From assembly GCA_017792345.1 (NCBI GenBank), contig CP051228.1:3316148-3380147 (forward strand): 64,000 nucleotides of DNA, written 5' to 3'. This stretch comes from Mesoflavibacter sp. (GTDB taxonomy: Bacteria; Pseudomonadota; Alphaproteobacteria; UBA8366; Aestuariispiraceae). The position numbers and the translations under genes are program-made. The notes under the pieces were generated by a model. The model saw nothing but the letters and a program-made list of their open reading frames with translations, made no database searches and was not told where the DNA came from. Positions within the stretch are counted from its first letter, which is position 1; each line of letters opens with the position of its first letter. Below, in pieces: positions 37,018 to 46,063 of the stretch.

Positions 37018-37569
37018 TCAGACTATGTCGGCACAATGAACCTGATAGGCGTTCTGCAGGATAATTTGCGGTCGCGTTTCGCCCGTTTCGCCCAACTCAT
37101 AGAGACTGAGCCCCAGCACATGATCCGGCTCACCGTCCGGGGAGTCTTCACCGATCAGCGGCAAGACCAAGCGTTCGGCGCTATACATTCGGTTCTCGTG
37201 CAGCCTCTCGCCCTTGCCGTAATGGATCAGGGGCGTGGTCAGAATTTTCCGCCAGATGTCGGTGACAACTTCGAAATCCTTGTCCCCCAGAACCTGCCGG
37301 GCGTCGTGGCCGGCGATACTGTAACCCCACGACCGGTTGATGTCTTCTCCCGCCAGGCGGCAGACGAAGCCACTTTTGTCCGGTTCCCAGCGATAGAGCC
37401 AGATCGAGGATAGCAGCCGGGGAACACTCAACGGGTCGAAATCGCGCTTGTTGGGAACCAACTGCCCGCCGCGCGCCGCCTTCCAGGCGTCAAGCAGTTG
37501 GACGATCCGGATGTTCGGATCGGGCAGTTCTGAAAGGTTCTGTTTCCGCGCGGTGGACTGATTTGTCAT
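37018..37569 (-). CDS. PAS_5-type protein (second paralogue)
   Basis: A 183-residue paralogue of the previous gene. Matching blocks: LLDAWKAARGGQLVPNKRDF, SSIWLYRWEPDKSGFVCRLA, GEDINRSWGYSIAGHDARQV and LIHYGKGERLHENRMYSAER. Both end in a short tail with Cys near the C-terminus (IPCSEV here versus VHCADIV). The ATG at 37569 is chosen (MTNQSTARKQ). The tandem pair most likely arose by local duplication. Confidence 0.8.
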   Translation of the reverse strand: MTNQSTARKQNLSELPDPNIRIVQLLDAWKAARGGQLVPNKRDFDPLSVPRLLSSIWLYRWEPDKSGFVCRLAGEDINRSWGYSIAGHDARQVLGDKDFEVVTDIWRKILTTPLIHYGKGERLHENRMYSAERLVLPLIGEDSPDGEPDHVLGLSLYELGETGETRPQIILQNAYQVHCADIV

Positions 37570-37730
37570 GATCGAGTTCCGAGCCGCCCTTTCGGTAATC
37601 CGCATGTTGTGAATTTAGACATAGCACGAAGTCTTCCGATGTCATCCGCGAAGGCGGCTTGTCGTGCTTGTGACAGGGTATGCGAACGTGATCCACTCAC
37701 GCAGGATGAAACCCGCCCAGAGGAGCAATC

Positions 37731-38336
37731 ATGACGTGGGTCAAGACGGTCGCTTATGACGATGCGTCGGATCGGCTGAGGACGTTGTACGATCGCGTCT
37801 CCGGTCCAGGCGGCAAGATCGACAACATCATGATGGCGCATTCACTGCGACCGCATACGATGGAAGGGCATATGGCCCTGTATAAGGCGGTCCTGCATCA
37901 CTTCGGAAACGACGTGCCGAAATGGGTCCTGGAGACGATCGGGATCTATGTCAGCCTGTTGAACGGCTGCGCCTATTGCGTCGATCATCATTTCGCCGGG
38001 CTGAAGCGGTTGTTGCGCGGCGCCGAACGTGCCGATCGGATCCGGTCCGCCCTGGAGGCCGGCCGTCCCTCGGACGCGCTGGATCGGCAAACCGCGCGCG
38101 CGCTGGATTATGCGGAGAAGCTGACCCGCACCCCTCAGGAAATCTCGGCGGCGGACGTCCAAACGCTGCGTGACGCGGGATTTACAGACGGCCAGATTCT
38201 GGAGATCAATCAGGTCACCGCCTATTTCGCCTATGCCAACCGCACGGTTCTGGGGTTGGGCGTCGACACGGCGGGCGACGTTCTGGGACTTTCACCCGGC
38301 GACGGCGCGGACCCCGATAACTGGACGCATGGATGA
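37731..38336 (+). CDS. AhpD-like carboxymuconolactone decarboxylase family protein
   Basis: A 201-residue all-helical protein. The redox motif is NGCAYCVDHHFAGLKRLLRG, the CxxC plus His of AhpD-like peroxidases, and YFAYANRTVLGLGVD is the peroxidase-related tail. It may reduce peroxides with a dithiol partner; no partner gene is adjacent. It starts behind GGAGCAATC, and its stop overlaps the deacylase start (ATGA at 38333), so the pair is cotranscribed. Confidence 0.87.
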   Translation: MTWVKTVAYDDASDRLRTLYDRVSGPGGKIDNIMMAHSLRPHTMEGHMALYKAVLHHFGNDVPKWVLETIGIYVSLLNGCAYCVDHHFAGLKRLLRGAERADRIRSALEAGRPSDALDRQTARALDYAEKLTRTPQEISAADVQTLRDAGFTDGQILEINQVTAYFAYANRTVLGLGVDTAGDVLGLSPGDGADPDNWTHG

Positions 38337-39328
38337 GCGACACGACAAACCCAATTGCCTGCACCGTGGATCTGACGGCACAAGGCCGAAATCTCGGTTA
38401 TCTGCTGGTCCCGCATTCGGTCCATCGGTCGGCCTATGGTCATATTCACGTCCCCGTCGCTTCCCTGGTCGGACCGCGCGACGGCCCGTCCATCCTGTTG
38501 ATGGCCGGCAATCACGGGGACGAGTATGAAGGGCAGATCGTCTTGTCTGGCCTGATGCGCGACCTCGACCCCGACCGGATTTCGGGCCGCCTGACCCTGC
38601 TGCCGATGGCGAATTTTCCGGCGGCGGAAGCGGGGACGCGGACATCGCCCGCCGATGGCGGCAATTTGAACCGGACTTTTCCAGGGAAGCCTCGTGGGAA
38701 TCCGACGGAAATGCTGGCGCATTTCATCGAACATCGCCTTGTCGCGGGAACCGATCTTGTCATCGACCTGCATTCCGGCGGCAGTTCGCTGTACTGCGTT
38801 CCATTCGGCATGACGTCGTGGGTCGAAGGCAATGAGCACAACCCGCTGCGCCGATCGGTGATGGCGGCGCTCGGCCTGGACGCGGCGCTTTATCATCTGC
38901 CGGATGGCGACGGATGGTATTCCAGTTCCGCGGCATGGCGAGCCGGGGCGGCCGGTTTCACGCTGGAGCTGGGTGGCGGCGGCACGGTCGATCCGGAAAT
39001 CCGGAGACGCGCCCGGGACGGCGTGCTGCGCGCCCTAAGGGTTGCCGGGGGGTACGACGATGACGGGGAGGCGGGACCGGTCCCGGATCATCCACGCGAG
39101 TTCAAGGATGAAAGCCTGATCTTCGCAGAGGAACCGGGACTCTACGAACCCCTATTACATGCGGGGGACGCGGTCGATGCGGGCAAGAGGGCCGCATATA
39201 TCCATTTCCCGGAAACCCCCGGCAAGGCACCGTTGGATGTCATTGCGCCGAGAGACGGCTACATCCTGGCGCACCGCGTTCCGGCGCGGGTGCTGCGCGG
39301 TGACTGTCTGTTTCACGTCGGGCATTGA
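38333..39328 (+). CDS. succinylglutamate desuccinylase/aspartoacylase-family deacylase (DoeB-like)
   Basis: A 331-residue zinc-dependent deacylase. The metal-binding region MAGNHGDEYEGQIVLSGLMR has the HxxE pair, followed by ADGGNLNRTFPGKPRG, DLVIDLHSGGSSLYC with the third ligand His, and GFTLELGGGGTVDPE with the catalytic Glu region. The C-terminal beta domain (KAPLDVIAPRDGYIL) is barrel-like. The pattern is close to N-acetyl-diaminobutyrate deacetylase DoeB, but without the other ectoine genes here the substrate is uncertain. It overlaps the AhpD-like gene. Confidence 0.87.
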   Translation: MSDTTNPIACTVDLTAQGRNLGYLLVPHSVHRSAYGHIHVPVASLVGPRDGPSILLMAGNHGDEYEGQIVLSGLMRDLDPDRISGRLTLLPMANFPAAEAGTRTSPADGGNLNRTFPGKPRGNPTEMLAHFIEHRLVAGTDLVIDLHSGGSSLYCVPFGMTSWVEGNEHNPLRRSVMAALGLDAALYHLPDGDGWYSSSAAWRAGAAGFTLELGGGGTVDPEIRRRARDGVLRALRVAGGYDDDGEAGPVPDHPREFKDESLIFAEEPGLYEPLLHAGDAVDAGKRAAYIHFPETPGKAPLDVIAPRDGYILAHRVPARVLRGDCLFHVGH

Positions 39329-39345
39329 TCCCAAGCAGGGGCGGA

Positions 39346-39663
39346 TCAGAACAGGGCCGTGCTGCTCTCATTGACGGTTTCCAGGATCTCATAAGAGACG
39401 CCGACCGAGTCACCGTCGACATGTCGCACCTCAAAGGCGATGTGTTTGCGAAACCGGTAGCCCGCCGCCTGCATATGCAAATCCGCTTCGCCGGTCGCGC
39501 CAATCTTTCGATAGGCTTCCGGCAGGACGGCGCGAAAGCCGGTTCCGCTGAAATCCTGCAGCGCGCGCAGCCGCCCGTCCAATGACAGGGTCGGCAGGAC
39601 CGTAGTCAATCGCAACGCGTCGCGGCGGTCGGCGTCCGGCAAGTCGTTTCGATAAGCTTCCAT
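39346..39663 (-). CDS. PilZ-like domain protein
   Basis: A 105-residue soluble protein. RRDALRL gives the RxxxR-type arginines, and LQDFSGTGFRAVLP gives D-x-S-x-x-G, the second half of the c-di-GMP binding consensus. The remaining strands (GEADLHMQAAGYRFRKHIAF, VRHVDGDSVGVSYEI) fit a small PilZ barrel. If correct, it binds c-di-GMP. It is isolated between the deacylase and phnX, and the similarity is weak enough that some doubt remains. Confidence 0.65.
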   Translation of the reverse strand: MEAYRNDLPDADRRDALRLTTVLPTLSLDGRLRALQDFSGTGFRAVLPEAYRKIGATGEADLHMQAAGYRFRKHIAFEVRHVDGDSVGVSYEILETVNESSTALF

Positions 39664-39766
39664 CGGACCTCATATCCACAATGCCGATAAGGGCATAGGG
39701 GAGTTTAAGGCCGCGATGGTTAAAGTGGGGTAAACGGACCCGTTTACCCCATTGCCCCGGCCCGGC

Positions 39767-40597
39767 TTACGGTGCGTCGCCGGCCGCCAGACGCGCGTCG
39801 ATATCGTCGATCACCTCCACAATGTTCGCCACGGTGTCGATCACGTAATGCGCGCCCGCATGCCGCAGTTTCGCCGCCGCCTTTTCCCGCAGGTCATCTT
39901 GGGCGTCCTCGGACAGGGAGGTCCATTCGTCATAGCTGAGCCCGACCTCATTGCCGGAGCAGGCGAGGCCGACGGTCCACATGCCGGCGGCCAGACCGGC
40001 CTCGATCCCCGGTGCACTGTCGTCCACATTGACGCAGGCCTGGACGCAGATGACACCGAGATCTAATGCCGATTTAAGGCACATATCCGGCCGCGGCCGG
40101 CCATGGGCGACGTCAGAGGCGCAGACCGTGTTGTCCGGCACCAACCCCTGTTCCGCCAGCTTGCCGGACAGGACCTCCAATACTTCGCGCGGATAGCCCG
40201 TGGTCGTGCCGATTTTTCGGCCTTCCTCGCGCAGGATTTCGATGACGTCCAGGGCACCCGGAATGACCGTCGAATAGTCGGCCAGGCACTGGACCTGCAG
40301 TGGCAGAAATTCTGCATACATCGCGTCGATATCCGCCTCGGTTGGGACTTGCCCATGCGCCCCAGCCCAGCGGGCGGCCAGTCCGGGCATGGTGCACATC
40401 TGGGCAATGTGATCGCGCTTCGCCGCCCCCATGGGCCGCCGCGCCTCCGCCACGGTCGCTTCGACCCCACGGCGGCGAAAAATCTCAATGAAGGCCATGA
40501 CCGGCGCCGTCGAGCCGAAGTCGACCAGGGTCCCGGCATTGTCGAAAATCACCGCCTCGACGGGTCCGGTATAGCGGCGGATATAGGAAAAGCTCAT
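39767..40597 (-). CDS. phnX: phosphonoacetaldehyde hydrolase
   Basis: A 276-residue HAD-fold enzyme splitting phosphonoacetaldehyde to acetaldehyde and phosphate. The nucleophile loop is AVIFDNAGTLVDFGSTAPVM; GAAKRDHIAQM holds the Schiff-base Lys region specific to PhnX. GTTTGYPREVLEVL, CASDVAHGRPRPDMCL and CVNVDDSAPGIEAGLAAGMW complete the HAD motifs. The ATG at 40597 is chosen. It lies downstream of phnW on the same strand, separated by a 161-base repeat-bearing gap. Confidence 0.95.
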   Translation of the reverse strand: MSFSYIRRYTGPVEAVIFDNAGTLVDFGSTAPVMAFIEIFRRRGVEATVAEARRPMGAAKRDHIAQMCTMPGLAARWAGAHGQVPTEADIDAMYAEFLPLQVQCLADYSTVIPGALDVIEILREEGRKIGTTTGYPREVLEVLSGKLAEQGLVPDNTVCASDVAHGRPRPDMCLKSALDLGVICVQACVNVDDSAPGIEAGLAAGMWTVGLACSGNEVGLSYDEWTSLSEDAQDDLREKAAAKLRHAGAHYVIDTVANIVEVIDDIDARLAAGDAP

Positions 40598-40637
40598 AGC
40601 GGTGCTCCTCGAAAATATTGGTCGGAAGGGGCGAATT

Positions 40638-40729
40638 CCCCTCACCCCGACCCTCTCCCAGTGGGAGAGGGAGTAAGTGTGGTCCCTTCTCCCACTGGGA
40701 GAGGGTCGCCTGAAGGGACGGGTGAGGGG
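40638..40729. repeat. family C nested inverted repeat between phnW and phnX
   Basis: CCCCTCACCCCGACCCTCTC on the left mirrors GAGAGGGTCG..GGGTGAGGGG on the right, with CTCTCCCAGTGGGAGAG and CTCCCACTGGGAGAG hairpins inside. It is the same type as the outer element at 7.2-7.4 kb, and it occupies most of the phnW-phnX spacer. Confidence 0.8.
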
Positions 40730-40758
40730 CCTGCGGCGGCAGCCTCTTCACCCGTCGG

Positions 40759-41895
40759 TCAGGCTGCCGCGCCGGTCGGCACCTTCATTTGCGCCATCAC
40801 GTCGCGCACGGCCTCGACCGCGCCGGCCATATCGCGCTCGTCCAAGCGCCCGATGCAGCCGATGCGGAAGCTCTCTGCGACGGTCAGCTTGCCCGGATAG
40901 ATCAGGAAACCGCGTTCGGCGAGCGCGTCATAGAAGGTCTGGAAACTGAAATTCGGATGGTCCGGCATGCGGAAGGTGACGATGATCGGTGCCTGCAATC
41001 GGTCCGGCAGCAGCGTCTCGAAGCCGAGTTCGCGCAGGCCGTCAATCAGCGTCCGGCAATTCCGGCGGTACCGTCCGCCGCGCCCGGCGACCCCGCCCTC
41101 GTCGCGATGTTCGTCCAGGGCCTGGGCCAGGGCGGCGATGACGTGGATCGGCGGGGTGAAACGGTACTGGCCCGTTCTCTCCAACGCCAGGAACTGATCC
41201 GCCAAGTCCAGGCTCAGCGCATGGGCATTGCCCGCCGCCGCGCCCAAAGCATCCTCGCGGCACAGAACGAAGCCCAGACCGGGCACCCCTTCCAAGCATT
41301 TGTTGGACGACGCGGCCAGGGCGTCATAGCGCACTTTGGCGGCGTCGATCTCCAGCGCGCCGAAGGCGCTCATGCTGTCGACCAATAGGCGGCGGCCCTT
41401 CGCCGCGACCGCAGAGGCAATGTCCGCGATTGGGTTCAGGATGCCGCTGGTGGTCTCGCAATGAACCGCGAAGACATGGGTGATTGCGGGATCGGCATCC
41501 AGCGCGGCCGAGAGGGTGGCGATGTCCGGTGGGGTGTCTTCCGCCGTTTCCAGGGCGGTCCAGGCGCGTCCGGCACGGTCTGCGATCTTGCCCGCCCGCT
41601 GGCCATAGGCGCCGTTGATCAGGATCAGCAGTTTGCCGTCGCGCGGCACGAAAGTGCCGATCATGGCTTCCACCGCAAAGGTCCCGCTGCCCTGCATCGG
41701 AACGGTGACCAGCCCGTCGCCCCCGGCGATTTCCGCCAGGCCCTCAAGCACGCGCCGGTTCAATGCGATGAAGGCCGGATCGCGCGATCCCCAATCATGC
41801 AGCATCGCCTGCTTGACGGATTTCGACGTGGTCAGCGGACCGGGCGTCAACAGCAATGGATCGCCGGTTTCGCTTTTGGCGCGGGGCAGGGACAT
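40759..41895 (-). CDS. phnW: 2-aminoethylphosphonate:pyruvate transaminase
   Basis: A 378-residue PLP enzyme turning 2-aminoethylphosphonate plus pyruvate into phosphonoacetaldehyde plus alanine. PLLLTPGPLTTSKSVKQAML and HDWGSRDPAF are diagnostic; the PLP lysine lies in AASSNKCLEGVPGLGFVLC, and VQGSGTFAVEA-like GSGTFAVEAMIGTFVP is present. It is the first step of a two-enzyme route completed by phnX, and is divergent from a LysR regulator. No phosphonate transporter is in view. Confidence 0.95.
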   Translation of the reverse strand: MSLPRAKSETGDPLLLTPGPLTTSKSVKQAMLHDWGSRDPAFIALNRRVLEGLAEIAGGDGLVTVPMQGSGTFAVEAMIGTFVPRDGKLLILINGAYGQRAGKIADRAGRAWTALETAEDTPPDIATLSAALDADPAITHVFAVHCETTSGILNPIADIASAVAAKGRRLLVDSMSAFGALEIDAAKVRYDALAASSNKCLEGVPGLGFVLCREDALGAAAGNAHALSLDLADQFLALERTGQYRFTPPIHVIAALAQALDEHRDEGGVAGRGGRYRRNCRTLIDGLRELGFETLLPDRLQAPIIVTFRMPDHPNFSFQTFYDALAERGFLIYPGKLTVAESFRIGCIGRLDERDMAGAVEAVRDVMAQMKVPTGAAA

Positions 41896-41976
41896 GGATT
41901 ATCCTCCAAGGCGGGCAGGCAATGTGACGCAGCGGTTCTAGCGCCGCGCGTTTTATCGCGTCCAATCCATACTAAT

Positions 41977-41989
41977 TATCTGCTAGATA
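41977..41989. promoter_or_regulatory. LysR-type T-N11-A box between phnW and its regulator
   Basis: TATCTGCTAGATA is a 5-bp inverted repeat around GCT and fits T-N11-A with dyad symmetry exactly. It lies in an AT-rich stretch 48 bases before the LysR start and ~80 bases before phnW, the usual place for a shared LysR site. Confidence 0.6.
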
Positions 41990-42036
41990 GATTTTAATTA
42001 TGTGACAGACTGCCTTGGGGAAAGTTGGGGGTGGTC

Positions 42037-42912
42037 ATGAACCACAGCCAGTTGCGCGCGTTCCACAGGGTCGCCAGCGAGGGCAGTTTCACCCGCGCGG
42101 CGCGGGCGCTGCGCGTGTCTCAGCCGACCCTGTCGGCCCAGGTGAAGGCGCTGGAGGAAAGCTTCGGCGTCCGGCTGTTCGACCGGCGCGGACGGCGGAT
42201 CGCCCTGACACCGCTTGGCCAGGATCTTCTGGCGATCACCGAACAGATATTTGCGTTGGAGGAGGAGGCCGAGGCTCTGCTGGCCGGGATCCGCGACCCG
42301 GCGCGCGGCGCGTTGACGATCGGCGCGGATTCCCCGCATCACGCGATGACGCTGCTGGCCGGATTGAAAGCCGGGCATGGCGGCCTGACCCTGTCCGTTT
42401 CGGTCGGCAGCGCGGCGTTGGTGCTGCGCGACCTGCGGGACTATCGCTGCGACGTCGCGGTCCTGTCCAACCCTCCGGAAGCACCGGACCTGAAGATCGT
42501 CCCGTTTCGTCGCGACCGGCTGGTCGCCATCGTCCCTGTCGGCGATCAGGCGGAGGAGGGACCTGTGCCGCTTTCCCTGCTGCTGGAGCGGCCGCTGATC
42601 ATCCGGGAGGCCGGTTCGGTCACCCGCGACGTCCTGGAAACCGCCGCTGCCGCACGGCGGCTGACCTTCCGCCCCAGCATGGAAATCGGCAGCCGCGAGG
42701 CGGTGCGCGAAGCGGTTGCCGCCGGTCTGGGCGTCGGCGTGGTCTTCGAAAGCGAATTCGGCCGCGACGCGGGGTTGCGAAAGGTCAAGATCGCCGGGGC
42801 GGACCTGACCGTACGCTACGCCGTTGTCTGTCTGGAGGCGCGCCGCCGCCTGGCCAATATCCGCGCCGCGATGAATGTCGCGGAAGACCTGGCTGATCCC
42901 GCCGCGACCTGA
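42037..42912 (+). CDS. LysR-family regulator, probably of phnWX
   Basis: A 291-residue regulator. The N-terminal helix-turn-helix is LRAFHRVASEGSFTRAARAL then VSQPTLSAQVKALEESFGVRLFDR. The rest is a periplasmic-binding-type effector domain with GALTIGADSPHHAMTLLAGL and AAGLGVGVVFESEFG. The ATG at 42037 follows GTTGGGGG. Divergence from phnW and the T-N11-A box support control by a phosphonate-related effector, not shown directly. Confidence 0.9.
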   Translation: MNHSQLRAFHRVASEGSFTRAARALRVSQPTLSAQVKALEESFGVRLFDRRGRRIALTPLGQDLLAITEQIFALEEEAEALLAGIRDPARGALTIGADSPHHAMTLLAGLKAGHGGLTLSVSVGSAALVLRDLRDYRCDVAVLSNPPEAPDLKIVPFRRDRLVAIVPVGDQAEEGPVPLSLLLERPLIIREAGSVTRDVLETAAAARRLTFRPSMEIGSREAVREAVAAGLGVGVVFESEFGRDAGLRKVKIAGADLTVRYAVVCLEARRRLANIRAAMNVAEDLADPAAT

Positions 42913-43180
42913 ATTTTGGATACGGGACGTTCCCGCCGTCGATCCGGCCAAGGCGAGCTTGATTCAAGCGCTTCCTGACCATAAAGTCGCGCCGCTATGA
43001 AACCCGGTATGACCCAAGTCCAGGCGTGCTTCGCGGCGCCCATACGAATTATCGGCCCGACCCCTGCGGGCCGGGGCGCGCGGGTGTCGGGATAAGACCG
43101 GTGTCGGTTCGGCCAGTTGGGCCGTGCTGCGCGCCGCCCCGATCCGGATTCTTGATTTTCATGTGACTGGAAGCTGACCC

Positions 43181-46063
43181 ATGAGCGCCGATACGACGCA
43201 ATCCGTCGATTACAAAGACACGATCAACCTGCCCCAGACCGATTTCCCGATGCGCGCGGGCCTGCCGCAGCGCGAGCCGGAAATCCTGCAGCGCTGGGCC
43301 GAGACCGACCTGTGGTCCCGTCTGCGCGCGGATGCCAAGGGCCGCGAGAAGTTCATCCTGCATGACGGCCCGCCCTATGCGAACGGCCATCTGCATATCG
43401 GTCACGCGCTGAACAAGATCCTGAAGGACATCATCAACCGGTCGCGTCAGATGACCGGCTATGACGCCTGCTATGTGCCGGGCTGGGATTGTCACGGCCT
43501 GCCGATCGAATGGAAGATCGAAGAGAAATACCGCGCCGAAGGTCAGGACAAGGACGCCGTCCCGGTTGCCGAATTCCGCAAGGAATGCCGCGACTTCGCC
43601 GACAAATGGATCGACATCCAGCGCGAGGAATTCAAGCGGCTGGGCGTATTGGGCGATTGGGACAATCCCTATCTGACCATGTCCTATGGCGCCGAGGCGC
43701 AGATCGCTGCCGAGATCGGCAAATTCCTGATGCAGGGCAGCCTTTACAAGGGCGCGCGCCCGGTCTGGTGGTCGGCGGTCGAAAAGACCGCACTGGCCGA
43801 AGCCGAAGCCGAATATATGGAACACAAGTCGACGACGATCTGGGTGAAGTTCCCTGTCGTCACCGCTGCCAGTCCGGAGCTGGACGGCGCATCCGTGGTC
43901 ATCTGGACGACGACGCCCTGGACGATCCCCGGCAACCGGGCCATCGCCTGTCATGAAGAGTTCGACTATGTCGTCCTGGAAGTGACGGAACTGGGCGAGG
44001 GGGCCAAGGGCGCGGCAGTTGGCGAGAAACTGGCGGTCGCCAAGGCGCTGGTCGACGCGACCTGCGAGCAGGCGAAGATCGCTGGCCACAAGATCGTCGC
44101 CGAGCTGAAAGGTGCTGCGGTCCAGGGCACGGTCTGCGCGCATCCGTTCCGCGGTCATGCCGAGGCGGACGGCCATTACGATTTCGACGTCACCGTCTAT
44201 CATGCCGACTATGTCACCGATGAATCCGGCACGGGCTTCGTCCATATTGCGCCGGGCCATGGCGCGGATGACTGGCATCTGGGCCGCAAGCACGGGATCG
44301 AAATCCCCCAGACCGTCGGCGAGGACGGCAGCTTCTACGATTTTGTGCCCGTGATGGCGGGCAAGGTCGTCATCACCCAGGACGGTAAGGAAGGCGACGC
44401 CAACCCGTCGGTCCTGCGCGAACTGGCCATTGCCGGCAAGCTGCTGGCCAAGGGCTCGCTGCGCCACCAGTATCCGCATAGCTGGCGGTCTAAGGCGCCG
44501 CTGATCTTCCGCAACACGGCGCAGTGGTTCATCTCGATGGAAAGCCACGGCCTGCGTGACGTCGCCTTGCAGGCGATCGAGGACACGGCCTTCTATCCGA
44601 AACAGGGCAAGACGCGCCTACATTCGATGATCAAGGAGCGCCCGGACTGGTGCATCAGCCGTCAGCGCGCCTGGGGCGTGCCGATCCCGGTCTTCGTGCA
44701 CAAGGAAAGCGGCGAGCCGCTGCGTGATCAGGCGGTCGTCGACCGTATCGTCGCGGCCTTCCGCGAGGAAGGGGCGGATGCTTGGTTCTCCAGCGATCCG
44801 TCGCGCTTCCTGGGCAATGATTACAAGGCCGACGATTACGAACAGGTCCGCGATGTCGTCGACGTTTGGTTCGACAGCGGGTCGACCCATGCCTTCTGCC
44901 TGGAGCAGCGCGAAGACCTGCAATGGCCGGCATCGCTGTATCTGGAAGGATCGGATCAGCATCGCGGCTGGTTCCATTCCTCGCTGCTGGAAAGCTGCGG
45001 CACGCGCGGCCGTGCGCCCTATGACGCCGTTCTGACCCACGGTTTTGTCATGGCCGAGGACGGCCGCAAGATGTCGAAATCGCTGGGCAATGTCGTCGTT
45101 CCGGCGGAAGTGAACGAGAAATACGGCGCCGAGATCCTGCGGCTCTGGGTCGTGTCGGAAGACTATTCCGGCGATCTGCGCATCGGCGAAAGCATGCTGA
45201 AGCAATTGACGGATTACTACCGCCGCTTCCGCAACACGCTGCGCTGGCTGCTGGGGTCGCTGGCCCATTACGATCCGTCCAAACGGGTCGAGCCGAAGGA
45301 CATGCCGGAACTGGAGCGCTGGGTCCTGCACCGCATCGCGGAACTGGACAAGGTCGTCCGCAAGGGGATCGAAACCTACGATTTCACCCTGATCTTCCGC
45401 GAGTTGCATGAGTTCTGCGCGGTCGATCTGTCGGCCTTCTATTTCGATATCCGGAAAGATGCTCTGTATTGCGATGCGCCGGACAGCCCGCGCCGTTTGG
45501 CGTCCCTGACGGTACTCGACATCCTGTTCGAGAGCCTGACGGCCTGGCTGGCCCCGATCCTGAGTTTCACGACGGAGGAGGCCTGGCTGGCCCGGACCGG
45601 AACCGCGCCGGAGAATTCGGTGCATCTGCGTCAGCTGCCGGACGTGCGTGCCGATTGGACGCTGCCGGAAGCCGAGGCCGCGCGCTGGACCAAGGTGCGC
45701 CGCGTGCGCCGTACGGTGCTGACGGCGCTGGAGCAGAAGCGGAATGAAAAGGAAATCCGCGCCAATCTGGAAGCCGCCCCGGTGATCCACGCGGATGCCG
45801 CGATCAAGGCGGCCTTCGACGGGTTGGATCTGGCGGATATCCTGATCACGTCGGATGCGGAGATCACGACGGCCGAGGCGCCGGACGGGGCCTTCACCTT
45901 GTCGGACGTACCGGGTGTCGCGGTCGTCTTCCGTCGGGCGGATGGCGAGAAATGCGAGCGGTGCTGGAAGGTCCTGCCGGATGTCGGCAGCCGGCCCGAA
46001 GCGCCCGGCGCTTGCGGCCGGTGCGCCGATGCCGTGGCCGGTACGGTTCAAGCGGCCGAATGA
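43181..46063 (+). CDS. ileS: isoleucyl-tRNA synthetase
   Basis: A 960-residue class Ia synthetase. The HIGH motif is PPYANGHLHIGHALNKI, the editing domain follows with TTTPWTIPGNRAIACH, and KMSKS is EDGRKMSKSLGN. The C-terminal zinc ribbon has two CxxC pairs (CERCWKV and CGRC), typical of bacterial IleRS. Length and motifs are normal. The stop overlaps lspA (ATGA), and the 268 bases before the gene show no T-box or other structure I recognise. Confidence 0.97.
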   Translation: MSADTTQSVDYKDTINLPQTDFPMRAGLPQREPEILQRWAETDLWSRLRADAKGREKFILHDGPPYANGHLHIGHALNKILKDIINRSRQMTGYDACYVPGWDCHGLPIEWKIEEKYRAEGQDKDAVPVAEFRKECRDFADKWIDIQREEFKRLGVLGDWDNPYLTMSYGAEAQIAAEIGKFLMQGSLYKGARPVWWSAVEKTALAEAEAEYMEHKSTTIWVKFPVVTAASPELDGASVVIWTTTPWTIPGNRAIACHEEFDYVVLEVTELGEGAKGAAVGEKLAVAKALVDATCEQAKIAGHKIVAELKGAAVQGTVCAHPFRGHAEADGHYDFDVTVYHADYVTDESGTGFVHIAPGHGADDWHLGRKHGIEIPQTVGEDGSFYDFVPVMAGKVVITQDGKEGDANPSVLRELAIAGKLLAKGSLRHQYPHSWRSKAPLIFRNTAQWFISMESHGLRDVALQAIEDTAFYPKQGKTRLHSMIKERPDWCISRQRAWGVPIPVFVHKESGEPLRDQAVVDRIVAAFREEGADAWFSSDPSRFLGNDYKADDYEQVRDVVDVWFDSGSTHAFCLEQREDLQWPASLYLEGSDQHRGWFHSSLLESCGTRGRAPYDAVLTHGFVMAEDGRKMSKSLGNVVVPAEVNEKYGAEILRLWVVSEDYSGDLRIGESMLKQLTDYYRRFRNTLRWLLGSLAHYDPSKRVEPKDMPELERWVLHRIAELDKVVRKGIETYDFTLIFRELHEFCAVDLSAFYFDIRKDALYCDAPDSPRRLASLTVLDILFESLTAWLAPILSFTTEEAWLARTGTAPENSVHLRQLPDVRADWTLPEAEAARWTKVRRVRRTVLTALEQKRNEKEIRANLEAAPVIHADAAIKAAFDGLDLADILITSDAEITTAEAPDGAFTLSDVPGVAVVFRRADGEKCERCWKVLPDVGSRPEAPGACGRCADAVAGTVQAAE

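Noticed and set aside
43049-44548. A 499-codon minus-strand frame over the start of ileS
   Set aside because: It is antisense to a certain synthetase gene and its translation is a typical shadow product.
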